Made by a program: the position numbers and the translations under genes. From contig NZ_JABWRE020000001.1 of the NCBI RefSeq assembly GCF_014268815.2, positions 4,531,001-4,595,000 on the forward strand: a DNA stretch of 64,000 nucleotides, written 5' to 3'. Shown one piece after another: positions 26,314 to 34,618 of this stretch; position 1 is the first letter of the stretch; each line of letters opens with the position of its first letter. Source of the stretch: Pseudomonas urmiensis (GTDB lineage: Bacteria; Pseudomonadota; Gammaproteobacteria; Pseudomonadales; Pseudomonadaceae). The notes beneath the pieces were generated by a model. That model was not told the origin of the DNA, searched no databases, and saw only the letters and a program-made list of their open reading frames with translations.

Positions 26314-27371
26314 CAACGAACATCCTCAGCCAGCAGCAACGCGCTCAAGCGGCTCGCCACATGCTCGGGATTCAGGCGAGTGAAGCACAGCGGCCACTCG
26401 CGTTTGAGATCGAACCGGCGCAGATCCTCGGCGCTCGGTTTGTAGGTGCACTTCTTCTGCAGGCAAGGCGCGCAGGGGAAGTCGCTCGCCTGGTGGACCT
26501 GGACACGTCCATAGGCGCCGGTCAAACCAGGGTTGGTGGGGCCAAACAGCGAGATGGTCGGCACATCCAGCGCCGCGGCCAGATGGCCCAGGCCGGTGTC
26601 CACTGCCACGCAGGCCTTGGCGCCCGCCAGTACGCGGGCCACGCCCGCCAGGTTCAACTTGGGCAGTACCTGGCAGTTATTCAAGCCCTGGGCGATGCGC
26701 TCGGCGCGCGCCTTCTCGGCGGGGTTACCCCAGGGCAGGCACACCTTGAGGTTGCGCCGGCCCATGCGCTCGGCCAGTTCGCGCCAATAGGCTTCCGGCC
26801 AGTGCTTGGTGGCCCAGGTGGTGCCATGCAGGAACACCACGTAGGGGGCTGCTGGCGGCAATTGCAGACGATCGAGGTCCAGGCCGTAGTTGCCGATGCC
26901 TTCCGGCAAGTCATAGGCCAAGGCCAGGGCGAACAGCTGGCGCACACGCTCGACGGCGTGCTGGCCAACCGCGACCGACAGCGGCCGGTCATAGAAACGA
27001 CTGGCCCAGCCTTCGCGCGCAGAGAAGCGATCGAGCCCTGCCACCGGCGCCTTGACGTAGCGGGTCAACCAGGCCGACTTGACCAGGCCCTGGGCATCGA
27101 TCACCAGGTCGTATTTGCGCTCACGCACGCGCTGCTTGAAGGCCTTCCACTCGCCGCTCTTGAGGGTCTGCCAGATATTCTTGCGCCAGCGACGGATCGC
27201 TACCGGGATGACCTGGTCGACCGCCGGGTGCCAGCTGGGGATCTCGGCGAAGCCCTCCTCCACCACCCAGTCGAAACGAATCCCGGGGATGGCGTGGGCG
27301 GCATCGGTGAGCGCTGGCAAGGTATGGATGACATCCCCCAGCGAAGATGTCTTGATGATCAGCACCCGCAC
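26313..27371 (-). CDS. waaC: Heptosyltransferase I WaaC
   Basis: WaaC transfers the first heptose from ADP-heptose to Kdo of the LPS inner core. The 352-aa GT9-family product starts with a GTG codon (MRVLIIKTSSLGDVIHTLPA), and contains the DTGLGHLAAALDVPTISLFGPTNP nucleotide-sugar region near residues 257-280, with the family lysine in SLGDV-type loops. The start abuts the waaF stop with no gap, and the stop overlaps waaG by one base. Confidence 0.93.
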   Translation of the reverse strand: MRVLIIKTSSLGDVIHTLPALTDAAHAIPGIRFDWVVEEGFAEIPSWHPAVDQVIPVAIRRWRKNIWQTLKSGEWKAFKQRVRERKYDLVIDAQGLVKSAWLTRYVKAPVAGLDRFSAREGWASRFYDRPLSVAVGQHAVERVRQLFALALAYDLPEGIGNYGLDLDRLQLPPAAPYVVFLHGTTWATKHWPEAYWRELAERMGRRNLKVCLPWGNPAEKARAERIAQGLNNCQVLPKLNLAGVARVLAGAKACVAVDTGLGHLAAALDVPTISLFGPTNPGLTGAYGRVQVHQASDFPCAPCLQKKCTYKPSAEDLRRFDLKREWPLCFTRLNPEHVASRLSALLLAEDVR

Positions 27372-28421
27372 TTAGTCGACCTCAGCCACGGTATCGATCA
27401 GGTTCGGCCCGGCCAGGTGCTGCAAGGCAGCGATGACCTTGCCAGGCTCCAACAGGCGCAGGCAGTTGTAGTGGCCGAACCGGCAGGTCCGGTCGAAGCA
27501 TGGGCTGCAATCCAGGCCCAGGCGCACCACCTCGACCTGCTCGGCCAACGGCGGGGTGAAGCCCGGCGAGGTCGAGCCGTAGACTGCCACCAGCGGGCGG
27601 TTCAACGCAGCGGCCACGTGCATCAGGCCCGAATCGTTGGACACCACCGCGTCGGCGCAGGACATCAAGTCGATGGCTTCGGCCAGCGAAGTTTCGCCTG
27701 CCAGGTTGCTCGATTCTTCACGCAGCCCCGGAATCAACCGGTCGCGGATCGACTCACCCACCGGGTGGTCGTTCTTCGAGCCGAACAGCCAGACTTGCCA
27801 GCCTTGGCGAATCATCGCATCGGCAACTTCAGCGTAATGCTCGGCCGGCCAGCGCTTGGCTTCGCCAAACTCGGCACCTGGGCACAGCGCCAGCACCGGG
27901 CGATCCAGGCTCAAGCCGAATTTGGCCAGGGCGGCTTCACGGCTGGCGGCTTCGATCTGCAAGGTCGGTCGCGGGTACGGTTTAGGCAACTCGGCGCCCG
28001 GCGTATAGGCCAGGGCCATGAAGCGCTCGATCATCAGCGGATAACGCTCTTTATCGAGCTTGCGCACATCGTTGAGTAGCAGGTAGCGCATCTCGCCGCG
28101 CCAGCCGGTGCGCTTGGGGATACCCGCGAAGTACGGCACCAGCGCCGACTTGAGCGAGTTGGGCAACAGGATCGCCTGGTCGTACTGGCCAGCCAAGGAT
28201 TTGCCGATGCGCCGGCGCGTCGCCAGCTCAAGTGCGCCGTGGCCAAGCGGGAAGCTCAGGGCCTGGCGTACTTCAGGCATACGCTCAAGGATCGGCCGGC
28301 TCCACTCGGGCGCCAGCACGTCGATCACGCATTCGGGGTGCTGCTGCTTCAGGCAGTGGAACAGCGTCTGCGCCATTACCATGTCGCCGACCCAGCTGGG
28401 GCCAATGATCAGTATTCTCAT
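27372..28421 (-). CDS. waaF: Heptosyltransferase II WaaF
   Basis: WaaF adds the second heptose of the LPS inner core. The 349-aa GT9-family protein begins MRILIIGPSWVGDMVMAQTL and carries the DSGLMHVAAALNRPLVAVYG motif near residue 260. The open frame extends to 28577, but that part crosses a REP pair, so the ATG at 28421 is chosen. It is the first gene of the operon. In P. aeruginosa, from memory, ilvE sits between waaF and glnE; here glnE follows the REP directly. Confidence 0.95.
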   Translation of the reverse strand: MRILIIGPSWVGDMVMAQTLFHCLKQQHPECVIDVLAPEWSRPILERMPEVRQALSFPLGHGALELATRRRIGKSLAGQYDQAILLPNSLKSALVPYFAGIPKRTGWRGEMRYLLLNDVRKLDKERYPLMIERFMALAYTPGAELPKPYPRPTLQIEAASREAALAKFGLSLDRPVLALCPGAEFGEAKRWPAEHYAEVADAMIRQGWQVWLFGSKNDHPVGESIRDRLIPGLREESSNLAGETSLAEAIDLMSCADAVVSNDSGLMHVAAALNRPLVAVYGSTSPGFTPPLAEQVEVVRLGLDCSPCFDRTCRFGHYNCLRLLEPGKVIAALQHLAGPNLIDTVAEVD

Positions 28422-28475
28422 GCTTTGTCCAGAAACGCTCGGGGATAACCCATACCGTGCTGCAACGGCCGACAT

Positions 28476-28544
28476 GGCAACGGGCTTGCCCTGCGATAGC
28501 ATCGTTGTGTGACGATGCCATCGCGGGGCAAGCCCGCTCCCACG
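28476..28544. repeat. Paired REP element, one copy degenerate
   Basis: A decayed REP copy (about 28478-28500, CGGGCTTGCCCTGCGATAGC) faces a good copy at 28518-28544. It lies between the waaF start and the glnE stop, so it probably overlaps the promoter region of the waa operon. Confidence 0.85.
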
Positions 28545-28643
28545 CAAACCGCTCGCGCGGGCTTCGAGGCGAGCCATCCCTCTTTATATTCAGGCTATAT
28601 GGCGTGCAGTGTACCACTGGTGCCCTGTCGTCGCCCTGAACGC

Positions 28644-31577
28644 TCAACTCAGGCCAAGCTCACCCCAGATTCGCCGCACCTCGCGGCGCTCGTCGGCGAA
28701 CTGGGCGGCATCGATGACCCCGGCCTGCTTCTGCAAGGCCTGGCGATGCGAGGCCGAACGGAAGGCCTTGTACACCTCACGCAGCAACACCGCATCGCTG
28801 GCGGGCACCAGGCCGGCCTGTTCGAGCTCTTCGAGGATGCGGATATTGTCGGTCCAGCGCAGCAACGCCGGGTGGTCGTGGGACCAGGCCAACGCTGCGT
28901 ACTGGACCATGAATTCGATATCCACGATACCGCCGGCATCCTGCTTGATATCGAACGGCACGCCCGCATCGAAGGCGTTGCTGGCAGTGCCGGCGGCGGT
29001 GAGCTTGGTGCCGAGGTTGTCACGCATCTTGGCACGCATCTCGCTGACCTCGACGCGCAGCTTGTCGAGGTCTCGGGCCTGGCCCAGCACCTTGGCGCGT
29101 ACCGCCTCGAAGGCTGTGGTCACTTGCTTGCAGCCTACCAGCACCCGTGCCCGGACCAGGGCCTGATGCTCCCAGGTCCAGGCTTCGCCTTGTTGATAAC
29201 GCTCGAAGGCACCGAGCGAGCTGACCAGCAGCCCGGAAGCGCCCGATGGCCGCAGGCGCATGTCGACGTCATACAGCTGGCCGGAGTTGGTCTGGGTGGT
29301 CAGCAGGTGAATGATGCGCTGGCCCAGGCGGGTGAAGAACTGCGCGCTGTCGATCGGCTTGGCGCCGTCGGTCTCGGCATACAGGTCGCCGTCGTGAATG
29401 AATACCAGGTCCAGGTCCGAGCCATGGCCCAGCTCCAGACCACCGACCTTGCCGTAGCCGACGATGATGAAGCCCGGATCGCACAGGCTGCCATCGCTGC
29501 GCTTGGGCTGGCCATGACGCGCCACGGTCTGGCGCCAGGCCAGGGCCAGCACCTGGTCGAGAATGGCTTCGGCGAGCCAGGTGAGGTAGTCGCTGACTTT
29601 CATCAACGGCAGGTTGCCGCTGATTTCCGAAGCCGCCACGCGCAGGCTGTGCGCCAGCTTGAAGTGACGCAGCGCCTCCATCTGCTGTTCCAGGTCATCT
29701 TCGGGGATGCGCGTCAGCCGCTCACGCAGCTCCGAAGCCAGCTCCGGCGCCAGTGGCGGGCTGAACAGGCGGCCTTCATTGAGCAGTTCGTCGAGCAGCA
29801 GCGGATAGCGGGCGATCTGCTCGGCAATCCATGGGCTGGCGGCGCAAAGCGTCAGCAGGCGGCGTAGAGCGCCTGGGTTTTCGGTAAGCAGAACCAGATA
29901 AGCCGAACGTCGCGCCACCGCTTCGACCAGCGGCAGCACCCGTTCCAGCACCAGATCCGGGTTGTCGTGCTCGACGGCCTGGGCCAGCAGGCGCGGAATG
30001 AAGGCATCCAGGCGTTCGCGCCCCAAACGCTGCATCGAACGCAACTGCGGGCTGGCGCGCAACCCAGCCAAACGCCGCAGGGCTTCGGCAGGCTGGCGGA
30101 AACCGGCTTCCTCCAGCTGTCGGCAAGCGGCTTCTTCGTCCTGGGCCTGCTCCCACAGCGGCGACCACTCACCGCCCACCACCAACTCGCCCTCGCCTTC
30201 GTCTTCATCCGGGTCGGCGATCACCTGGCGGAAATGCCAGTCGATGCGCCCGCGCCAGTACATGAGCTGATCGTGGAAGCTGTGCCAGTCGGCAAAACCG
30301 AGGATGAAGGCCACCCGCGCGCGGTCGGTATCGTCTTCGGGGAGCATCTGCGTCTGGCGGTCGGCGATGGCCTGGATGGCATGTTCGGTATACCGCAGGA
30401 ATTGGTAGCCTTCGCGCAACTCGGCAACCACCGCCGGCGGCAGGTAACCCTGGCCCTCCAAGGTTGCCAGGACTTTAAGCAGTGGCCGCTGCTGCAGGCT
30501 CAGGTCACGCCCGCCGTGGATCAACTGGAACGCCTGGGCGATGAACTCCACCTCGCGGATGCCGCCCGCGCCGAGCTTGATGTTCTCGGCCATGCCTTTG
30601 CGGCGCACTTCCTGCTGGATCAGCTGCTTCATGGTGCGCAGTGCTTCGATCGCCGAGAAATCCAGGTAACGGCGGTAGACGAACGGGCGCAGCATCTCCT
30701 GCAGTTGGGCACCGGCCGTCTGGTCGCCCGCCACCACCCGCGCCTTGATCATGGCGTAGCGCTCCCAGTCACGCCCCTGGTCCTGGTAGTACTGCTCCAG
30801 TGCATTGAACGACAGCACCAAGGCACCCGCCGAGCCATAGGGGCGCAGGCGCATGTCGACGCGGAACACGAAACCATCGACGGTCACCGGGTCGAGCGCC
30901 TTGATCAGGCGCTGGCCCAGGCGGGTGAAGAACTCCTGGTTATCCAGCGAGCGTTTGACCCCTTCGGTCTCGCCGCCTTCGGGGAAGGCGAAGATCAGGT
31001 CGATGTCCGATGACAGGTTCAGCTCCACCGCGCCGAGCTTGCCCATGCCCAGCACCACCATGTGCTGCGGCTCGCCACTGCGGTTACCGATCGGTGTGCC
31101 GAACTGCTGGCAGTGGCGTGGGTACAACCATTGATAGGCCTGGTCGATACAGGCATCGGCAAGGTCCGACAGGTCGCGGCAAGTCTCGCCCAAGGCGGCC
31201 TGGCGGGTGATGTCGCGCCAGATGATGCGCAATTGCTGGCGGTTGCGCTCGCGGCGCAGATTACGCGCCAGCTCATCTTCGCTTTGCGCCGCCTGGGCCA
31301 CGCTGGCGATCCGCGCACAGAGCTGGCCCGGGGCGAAAGCCTGCTCCAGCTCGCCGCTGCCCAATAGCTCGAAGAACATACCGGGCTCACGCTGGACCTG
31401 GCCGAGGACGAAATCACTGGCGGCGGCAACCTGATCGAACTGTTGCCGATGAGTGGCGCTCAAAGCGTCCAGGTGCAATTGATCGTGGCCAGCGACGGCA
31501 TCGGTGAGCAACTGCTGGTTGCGAACGACCAGTGGTTGCAGGGCGGCAGGCAGATCGAGCGGCAAAGGCAGGCGCAT
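28644..31577 (-). CDS. glnE: Bifunctional glutamine synthetase adenylyltransferase/deadenylylase
   Basis: GlnE adds or removes AMP on glutamine synthetase in response to nitrogen status, under control of PII. The 977-aa product has two nucleotidyltransferase domains: the N-terminal deadenylylating one with GMGKLGAVELNLSSDIDLIF (about residue 175) and the C-terminal adenylylating one with GYGKVGGLELGHGSDLDLVF (about 705). Full family length, no interruption. It is divergent from aceEF across a 383-bp region with several dyads, and ends close to the waa operon. Confidence 0.96.
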   Translation of the reverse strand: MRLPLPLDLPAALQPLVVRNQQLLTDAVAGHDQLHLDALSATHRQQFDQVAAASDFVLGQVQREPGMFFELLGSGELEQAFAPGQLCARIASVAQAAQSEDELARNLRRERNRQQLRIIWRDITRQAALGETCRDLSDLADACIDQAYQWLYPRHCQQFGTPIGNRSGEPQHMVVLGMGKLGAVELNLSSDIDLIFAFPEGGETEGVKRSLDNQEFFTRLGQRLIKALDPVTVDGFVFRVDMRLRPYGSAGALVLSFNALEQYYQDQGRDWERYAMIKARVVAGDQTAGAQLQEMLRPFVYRRYLDFSAIEALRTMKQLIQQEVRRKGMAENIKLGAGGIREVEFIAQAFQLIHGGRDLSLQQRPLLKVLATLEGQGYLPPAVVAELREGYQFLRYTEHAIQAIADRQTQMLPEDDTDRARVAFILGFADWHSFHDQLMYWRGRIDWHFRQVIADPDEDEGEGELVVGGEWSPLWEQAQDEEAACRQLEEAGFRQPAEALRRLAGLRASPQLRSMQRLGRERLDAFIPRLLAQAVEHDNPDLVLERVLPLVEAVARRSAYLVLLTENPGALRRLLTLCAASPWIAEQIARYPLLLDELLNEGRLFSPPLAPELASELRERLTRIPEDDLEQQMEALRHFKLAHSLRVAASEISGNLPLMKVSDYLTWLAEAILDQVLALAWRQTVARHGQPKRSDGSLCDPGFIIVGYGKVGGLELGHGSDLDLVFIHDGDLYAETDGAKPIDSAQFFTRLGQRIIHLLTTQTNSGQLYDVDMRLRPSGASGLLVSSLGAFERYQQGEAWTWEHQALVRARVLVGCKQVTTAFEAVRAKVLGQARDLDKLRVEVSEMRAKMRDNLGTKLTAAGTASNAFDAGVPFDIKQDAGGIVDIEFMVQYAALAWSHDHPALLRWTDNIRILEELEQAGLVPASDAVLLREVYKAFRSASHRQALQKQAGVIDAAQFADERREVRRIWGELGLS

Positions 31578-31785
31578 GGACTATCCTTGATCGGCGTGAA
31601 TCAGAGGGGTAAATGCGGTCGCGGCGAAGCGGGACCACGGTTGGACTGTCATACAAAAGTTGGAAATAGCTGAAATAGTCGAATCATTGGCAAGAAACAT
31701 CATGAATCACCCGCCTCGAACACACCGCCAACCAACATGAACGTTTTTCCTCACAACCCGGGGTGCGACCAAACGTCGCATTTCT

Positions 31786-31798
31786 GTAGTATTACTAC
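31786..31798. promoter_or_regulatory. Upstream GntR-type operator candidate of aceE
   Basis: GTAGTATTACTAC is a perfect 13-bp palindrome. Written as TAGT-ATT-ACTA its core matches TNGTnnnACNA, the pattern bound by FadR-subfamily GntR regulators, to which the pyruvate-sensing PdhR belongs. Its centre is 52 bp from a second copy, about five helical turns. Confidence 0.6.
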
Positions 31799-31836
31799 TA
31801 CCCCGACCGTCTAAAAGCATGAAATGCGAAAGCTTT

Positions 31837-31851
31837 TGTAGTAAAACTACA
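31837..31851. promoter_or_regulatory. Downstream GntR-type operator candidate of aceE
   Basis: TGTAGTAAAACTACA is a perfect 15-bp palindrome with the same half-sites as the copy at 31786-31798. It is 110 bp upstream of the aceE start. Two matching dyads on the same helix face suggest cooperative binding by one regulator; the regulator's identity is inferred from the consensus only. Confidence 0.65.
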
Positions 31852-31960
31852 CGGCGCCGGATCACACTCCGGTAATCCAAGAATTCACGACGTCTGCCCA
31901 TAAGGCCAGTCGCAAACTCAGGCCCCCGATTCTGGTGGCCTTTCCGCCCTGGAGCAAGCC

Positions 31961-34606
31961 ATGCAAGACCTCGATCCAATCGAAACCCAGGAATGGCTGG
32001 ATGCCCTGGAGTCGGTCCTCGACAAAGAAGGCGAAGACCGCGCTCATTACCTGATGACCCGTATGGGCGAGCTGGCCACCCGCAGTGGTTCGCAGCTGCC
32101 GTATGCCATCACCACGCCATACCGCAACACCATCCCTGTCACCCACGAAGCACGCATGCCTGGCGACCTGTTCATGGAACGCCGCATTCGCTCGTTGGTG
32201 CGTTGGAACGCCCTGGCCATGGTCATGCGTACCAACCTGAAGGATTCGGACCTGGGCGGACACATCTCGAGCTTCGCCTCCAGTGCCACCCTGTACGACA
32301 TCGGCTTCAACTACTTCTTCCAGGCCCCGACCGAAGAACACGGCGGCGACCTGATCTTCTTCCAGGGCCACGCCTCGCCTGGCGTCTACGCCCGCGCCTT
32401 CATGGAAGGCCGGATCAGCGAAGACCAGATGAACAACTTCCGTCAGGAAGTCGATGGCAAGGGTCTGTCCTCGTACCCGCACCCATGGCTGATGCCTGAC
32501 TTCTGGCAGTTCCCGACCGTTTCGATGGGTCTGGGTCCGATCCAGGCGATCTACCAGGCACGCTTCATGAAGTACCTCGAAGCGCGCGGCTACATCCCGG
32601 CCGGCAAGCAGAAAGTCTGGTGCTTCATGGGCGACGGCGAGTGCGACGAGCCGGAATCCTTGGGCGCGATCTCCCTGGCTGGCCGCGAGAAGCTGGACAA
32701 CCTGATCTTCGTCATCAACTGCAACCTGCAGCGCCTCGACGGCCCGGTTCGCGGCAACGGCAAGATCATCCAGGAACTCGAAGGCGTGTTCCGTGGCGGT
32801 GGCTGGAACGTCAACAAAGTGGTCTGGGGCCGTTTCTGGGACCCACTGCTGGCCAAGGACGTCGACGGCATCCTGCAACGTCGCATGGACGAAGTCATCG
32901 ACGGCGAGTACCAGAACTACAAGGCCAAGGACGGCGCGTTCGTCCGTGAGCACTTCTTCAACACCCCAGAACTCAAGGCCATGGTCGAAGACCTGTCCGA
33001 CGAAGAGATCTGGAAGCTCAACCGTGGCGGTCACGACCCGTACAAGGTCTATGCGGCCTACCACCAGGCGGTCAACCACAAAGAGCAGCCGACTGTCATC
33101 CTGGCCAAGACCATCAAGGGTTATGGCACCGGTGCTGGCGAAGCCAAGAACACCGCGCACAACACCAAGAAGGTCGACGTCGAGAGCCTGCGTCACTTCC
33201 GCGATCGTTTCGACATCCCGGTCAAGGACGAAGAGCTGGAAAACCTGCCGTTCTTCAAGCCTGAAGAAGGCAGCGCCGAGGCCCGTTACCTGGCCGAGCG
33301 CCGCAGCGCCCTGGGTGGTTTCGTGCCACAGCGCCGCGAGAAGAGCATCAGCATCCCGACCCCGCCACTGGAAACCCTGAAGGCGATCCTGGACGGCTCG
33401 GGCGACCGCGAAATCTCCACCACCATGGCCTTCGTGCGGATTCTGGCGCAGCTGGTCAAGGACAAAGAGATCGGCCAGCGCATCGTTCCGATCATCCCGG
33501 ACGAAGCCCGTACCTTCGGTATGGAAGGCATGTTCCGCCAGCTGGGCATCTACTCCTCGGTCGGCCAGCTCTACGAGCCAGTCGATAAAGACCAGGTGAT
33601 GTTCTACCGCGAAGACAAGAAGGGCCAGATTCTCGAAGAGGGCATCAACGAAGCCGGCGCCATGTCGTCGTTCATTGCTGCGGGCACTTCCTATTCGAAC
33701 CACAACCAGCCGATGCTGCCGTTCTACATCTTCTACTCGATGTTCGGCTTCCAGCGTATCGGTGACCTGGCCTGGGCCGCTGGCGACAGCCGCACCCGTG
33801 GCTTCCTGATCGGCGGTACCGCCGGCCGTACCACCCTCAACGGTGAAGGCCTGCAGCACGAAGACGGTCACAGCCACCTGCTCGCCGGGACCATCCCGAA
33901 CTGCCGCACCTATGATCCAACCTACGGCTACGAGCTGGCGGTGATCATCCAAGACGGCATGAAGAAGATGACCGAAGAGCAACAGGACATCTTCTACTAC
34001 ATCACCGTGATGAACGAATCCTACCAGCAGCCAGCCATGCCGGCCGGTGTCGAGGAAGGCATCGTCAAGGGTATGTACCTGCTCGAGGAAGACACCAAGG
34101 ACGCGGCCCACCACGTTCAGCTGATGGGCTCCGGCACCATCCTGCGTGAAGTCCGTGAAGCGGCGAAGATCCTGCGTGAAGAGTTCAACGTCGGCGCCGA
34201 CGTGTGGAGCGTCACCAGCTTCAACGAACTGCGTCGCGACGGCCTCGCCGTAGAACGCGCCAACCGCCTCAAGCCTGGCCAGAAGCCACAGCAGACTTAC
34301 GTCGAGCAGTGCCTGAACGGTCGCAAGGGTCCGGTTATCGCATCGACCGACTACATGAAGATCTTTGCCGAGCAGATCCGCCAGTGGGTGCCGAGCAAAG
34401 AGTTCAAAGTCCTGGGTACCGATGGCTTCGGTCGCAGCGACAGCCGCAAGAAGCTGCGTCACTTCTTTGAAGTCGACCGTCACTTCGTGGTGCTGGCTGC
34501 CCTGGAAGCCTTGGCTGACCGTGGCGAGATCGAACCTAAGGTGGTGGCTGACGCCATCGTCAAGTTCGGCATCGACCCGGACAAGCGCAACCCACTGGAC
34601 TGCTGA
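31961..34606 (+). CDS. aceE: Pyruvate dehydrogenase E1 component, homodimeric type
   Basis: AceE decarboxylates pyruvate with thiamine diphosphate and passes the acetyl group to the E2 lipoyl arms; it links glycolysis to the TCA cycle. The 881-aa product is full length for the single-chain alpha2-type E1. The ThDP motif GDGECDEPE (about residue 224) and the NCNLQRLDGPVRGN end of the same motif are intact. The active-site region HGGDLIFFQGHASPG lies near residue 127. aceF follows after 12 nt, so both form one operon. Confidence 0.97.
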   Translation: MQDLDPIETQEWLDALESVLDKEGEDRAHYLMTRMGELATRSGSQLPYAITTPYRNTIPVTHEARMPGDLFMERRIRSLVRWNALAMVMRTNLKDSDLGGHISSFASSATLYDIGFNYFFQAPTEEHGGDLIFFQGHASPGVYARAFMEGRISEDQMNNFRQEVDGKGLSSYPHPWLMPDFWQFPTVSMGLGPIQAIYQARFMKYLEARGYIPAGKQKVWCFMGDGECDEPESLGAISLAGREKLDNLIFVINCNLQRLDGPVRGNGKIIQELEGVFRGGGWNVNKVVWGRFWDPLLAKDVDGILQRRMDEVIDGEYQNYKAKDGAFVREHFFNTPELKAMVEDLSDEEIWKLNRGGHDPYKVYAAYHQAVNHKEQPTVILAKTIKGYGTGAGEAKNTAHNTKKVDVESLRHFRDRFDIPVKDEELENLPFFKPEEGSAEARYLAERRSALGGFVPQRREKSISIPTPPLETLKAILDGSGDREISTTMAFVRILAQLVKDKEIGQRIVPIIPDEARTFGMEGMFRQLGIYSSVGQLYEPVDKDQVMFYREDKKGQILEEGINEAGAMSSFIAAGTSYSNHNQPMLPFYIFYSMFGFQRIGDLAWAAGDSRTRGFLIGGTAGRTTLNGEGLQHEDGHSHLLAGTIPNCRTYDPTYGYELAVIIQDGMKKMTEEQQDIFYYITVMNESYQQPAMPAGVEEGIVKGMYLLEEDTKDAAHHVQLMGSGTILREVREAAKILREEFNVGADVWSVTSFNELRRDGLAVERANRLKPGQKPQQTYVEQCLNGRKGPVIASTDYMKIFAEQIRQWVPSKEFKVLGTDGFGRSDSRKKLRHFFEVDRHFVVLAALEALADRGEIEPKVVADAIVKFGIDPDKRNPLDC

Positions 34607-34618
34607 GGAGTATTTTAA

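Larger units (their letters stand above)
31578..31960. promoter_or_regulatory. Divergent glnE/aceE control region
   Basis: This 383-bp gap holds no gene. Besides the two GTAGT/ACTAC palindromes listed separately, it has an inverted repeat TGCGAC (31764-31769) / GTCGCA (31775-31780) with a 5-nt loop, and AAAAGC (31813-31818) with GCTTTT (31832-31837). The ~100 bp before aceE probably contain its leader; I could not fix -10/-35 boxes. Confidence 0.6.
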
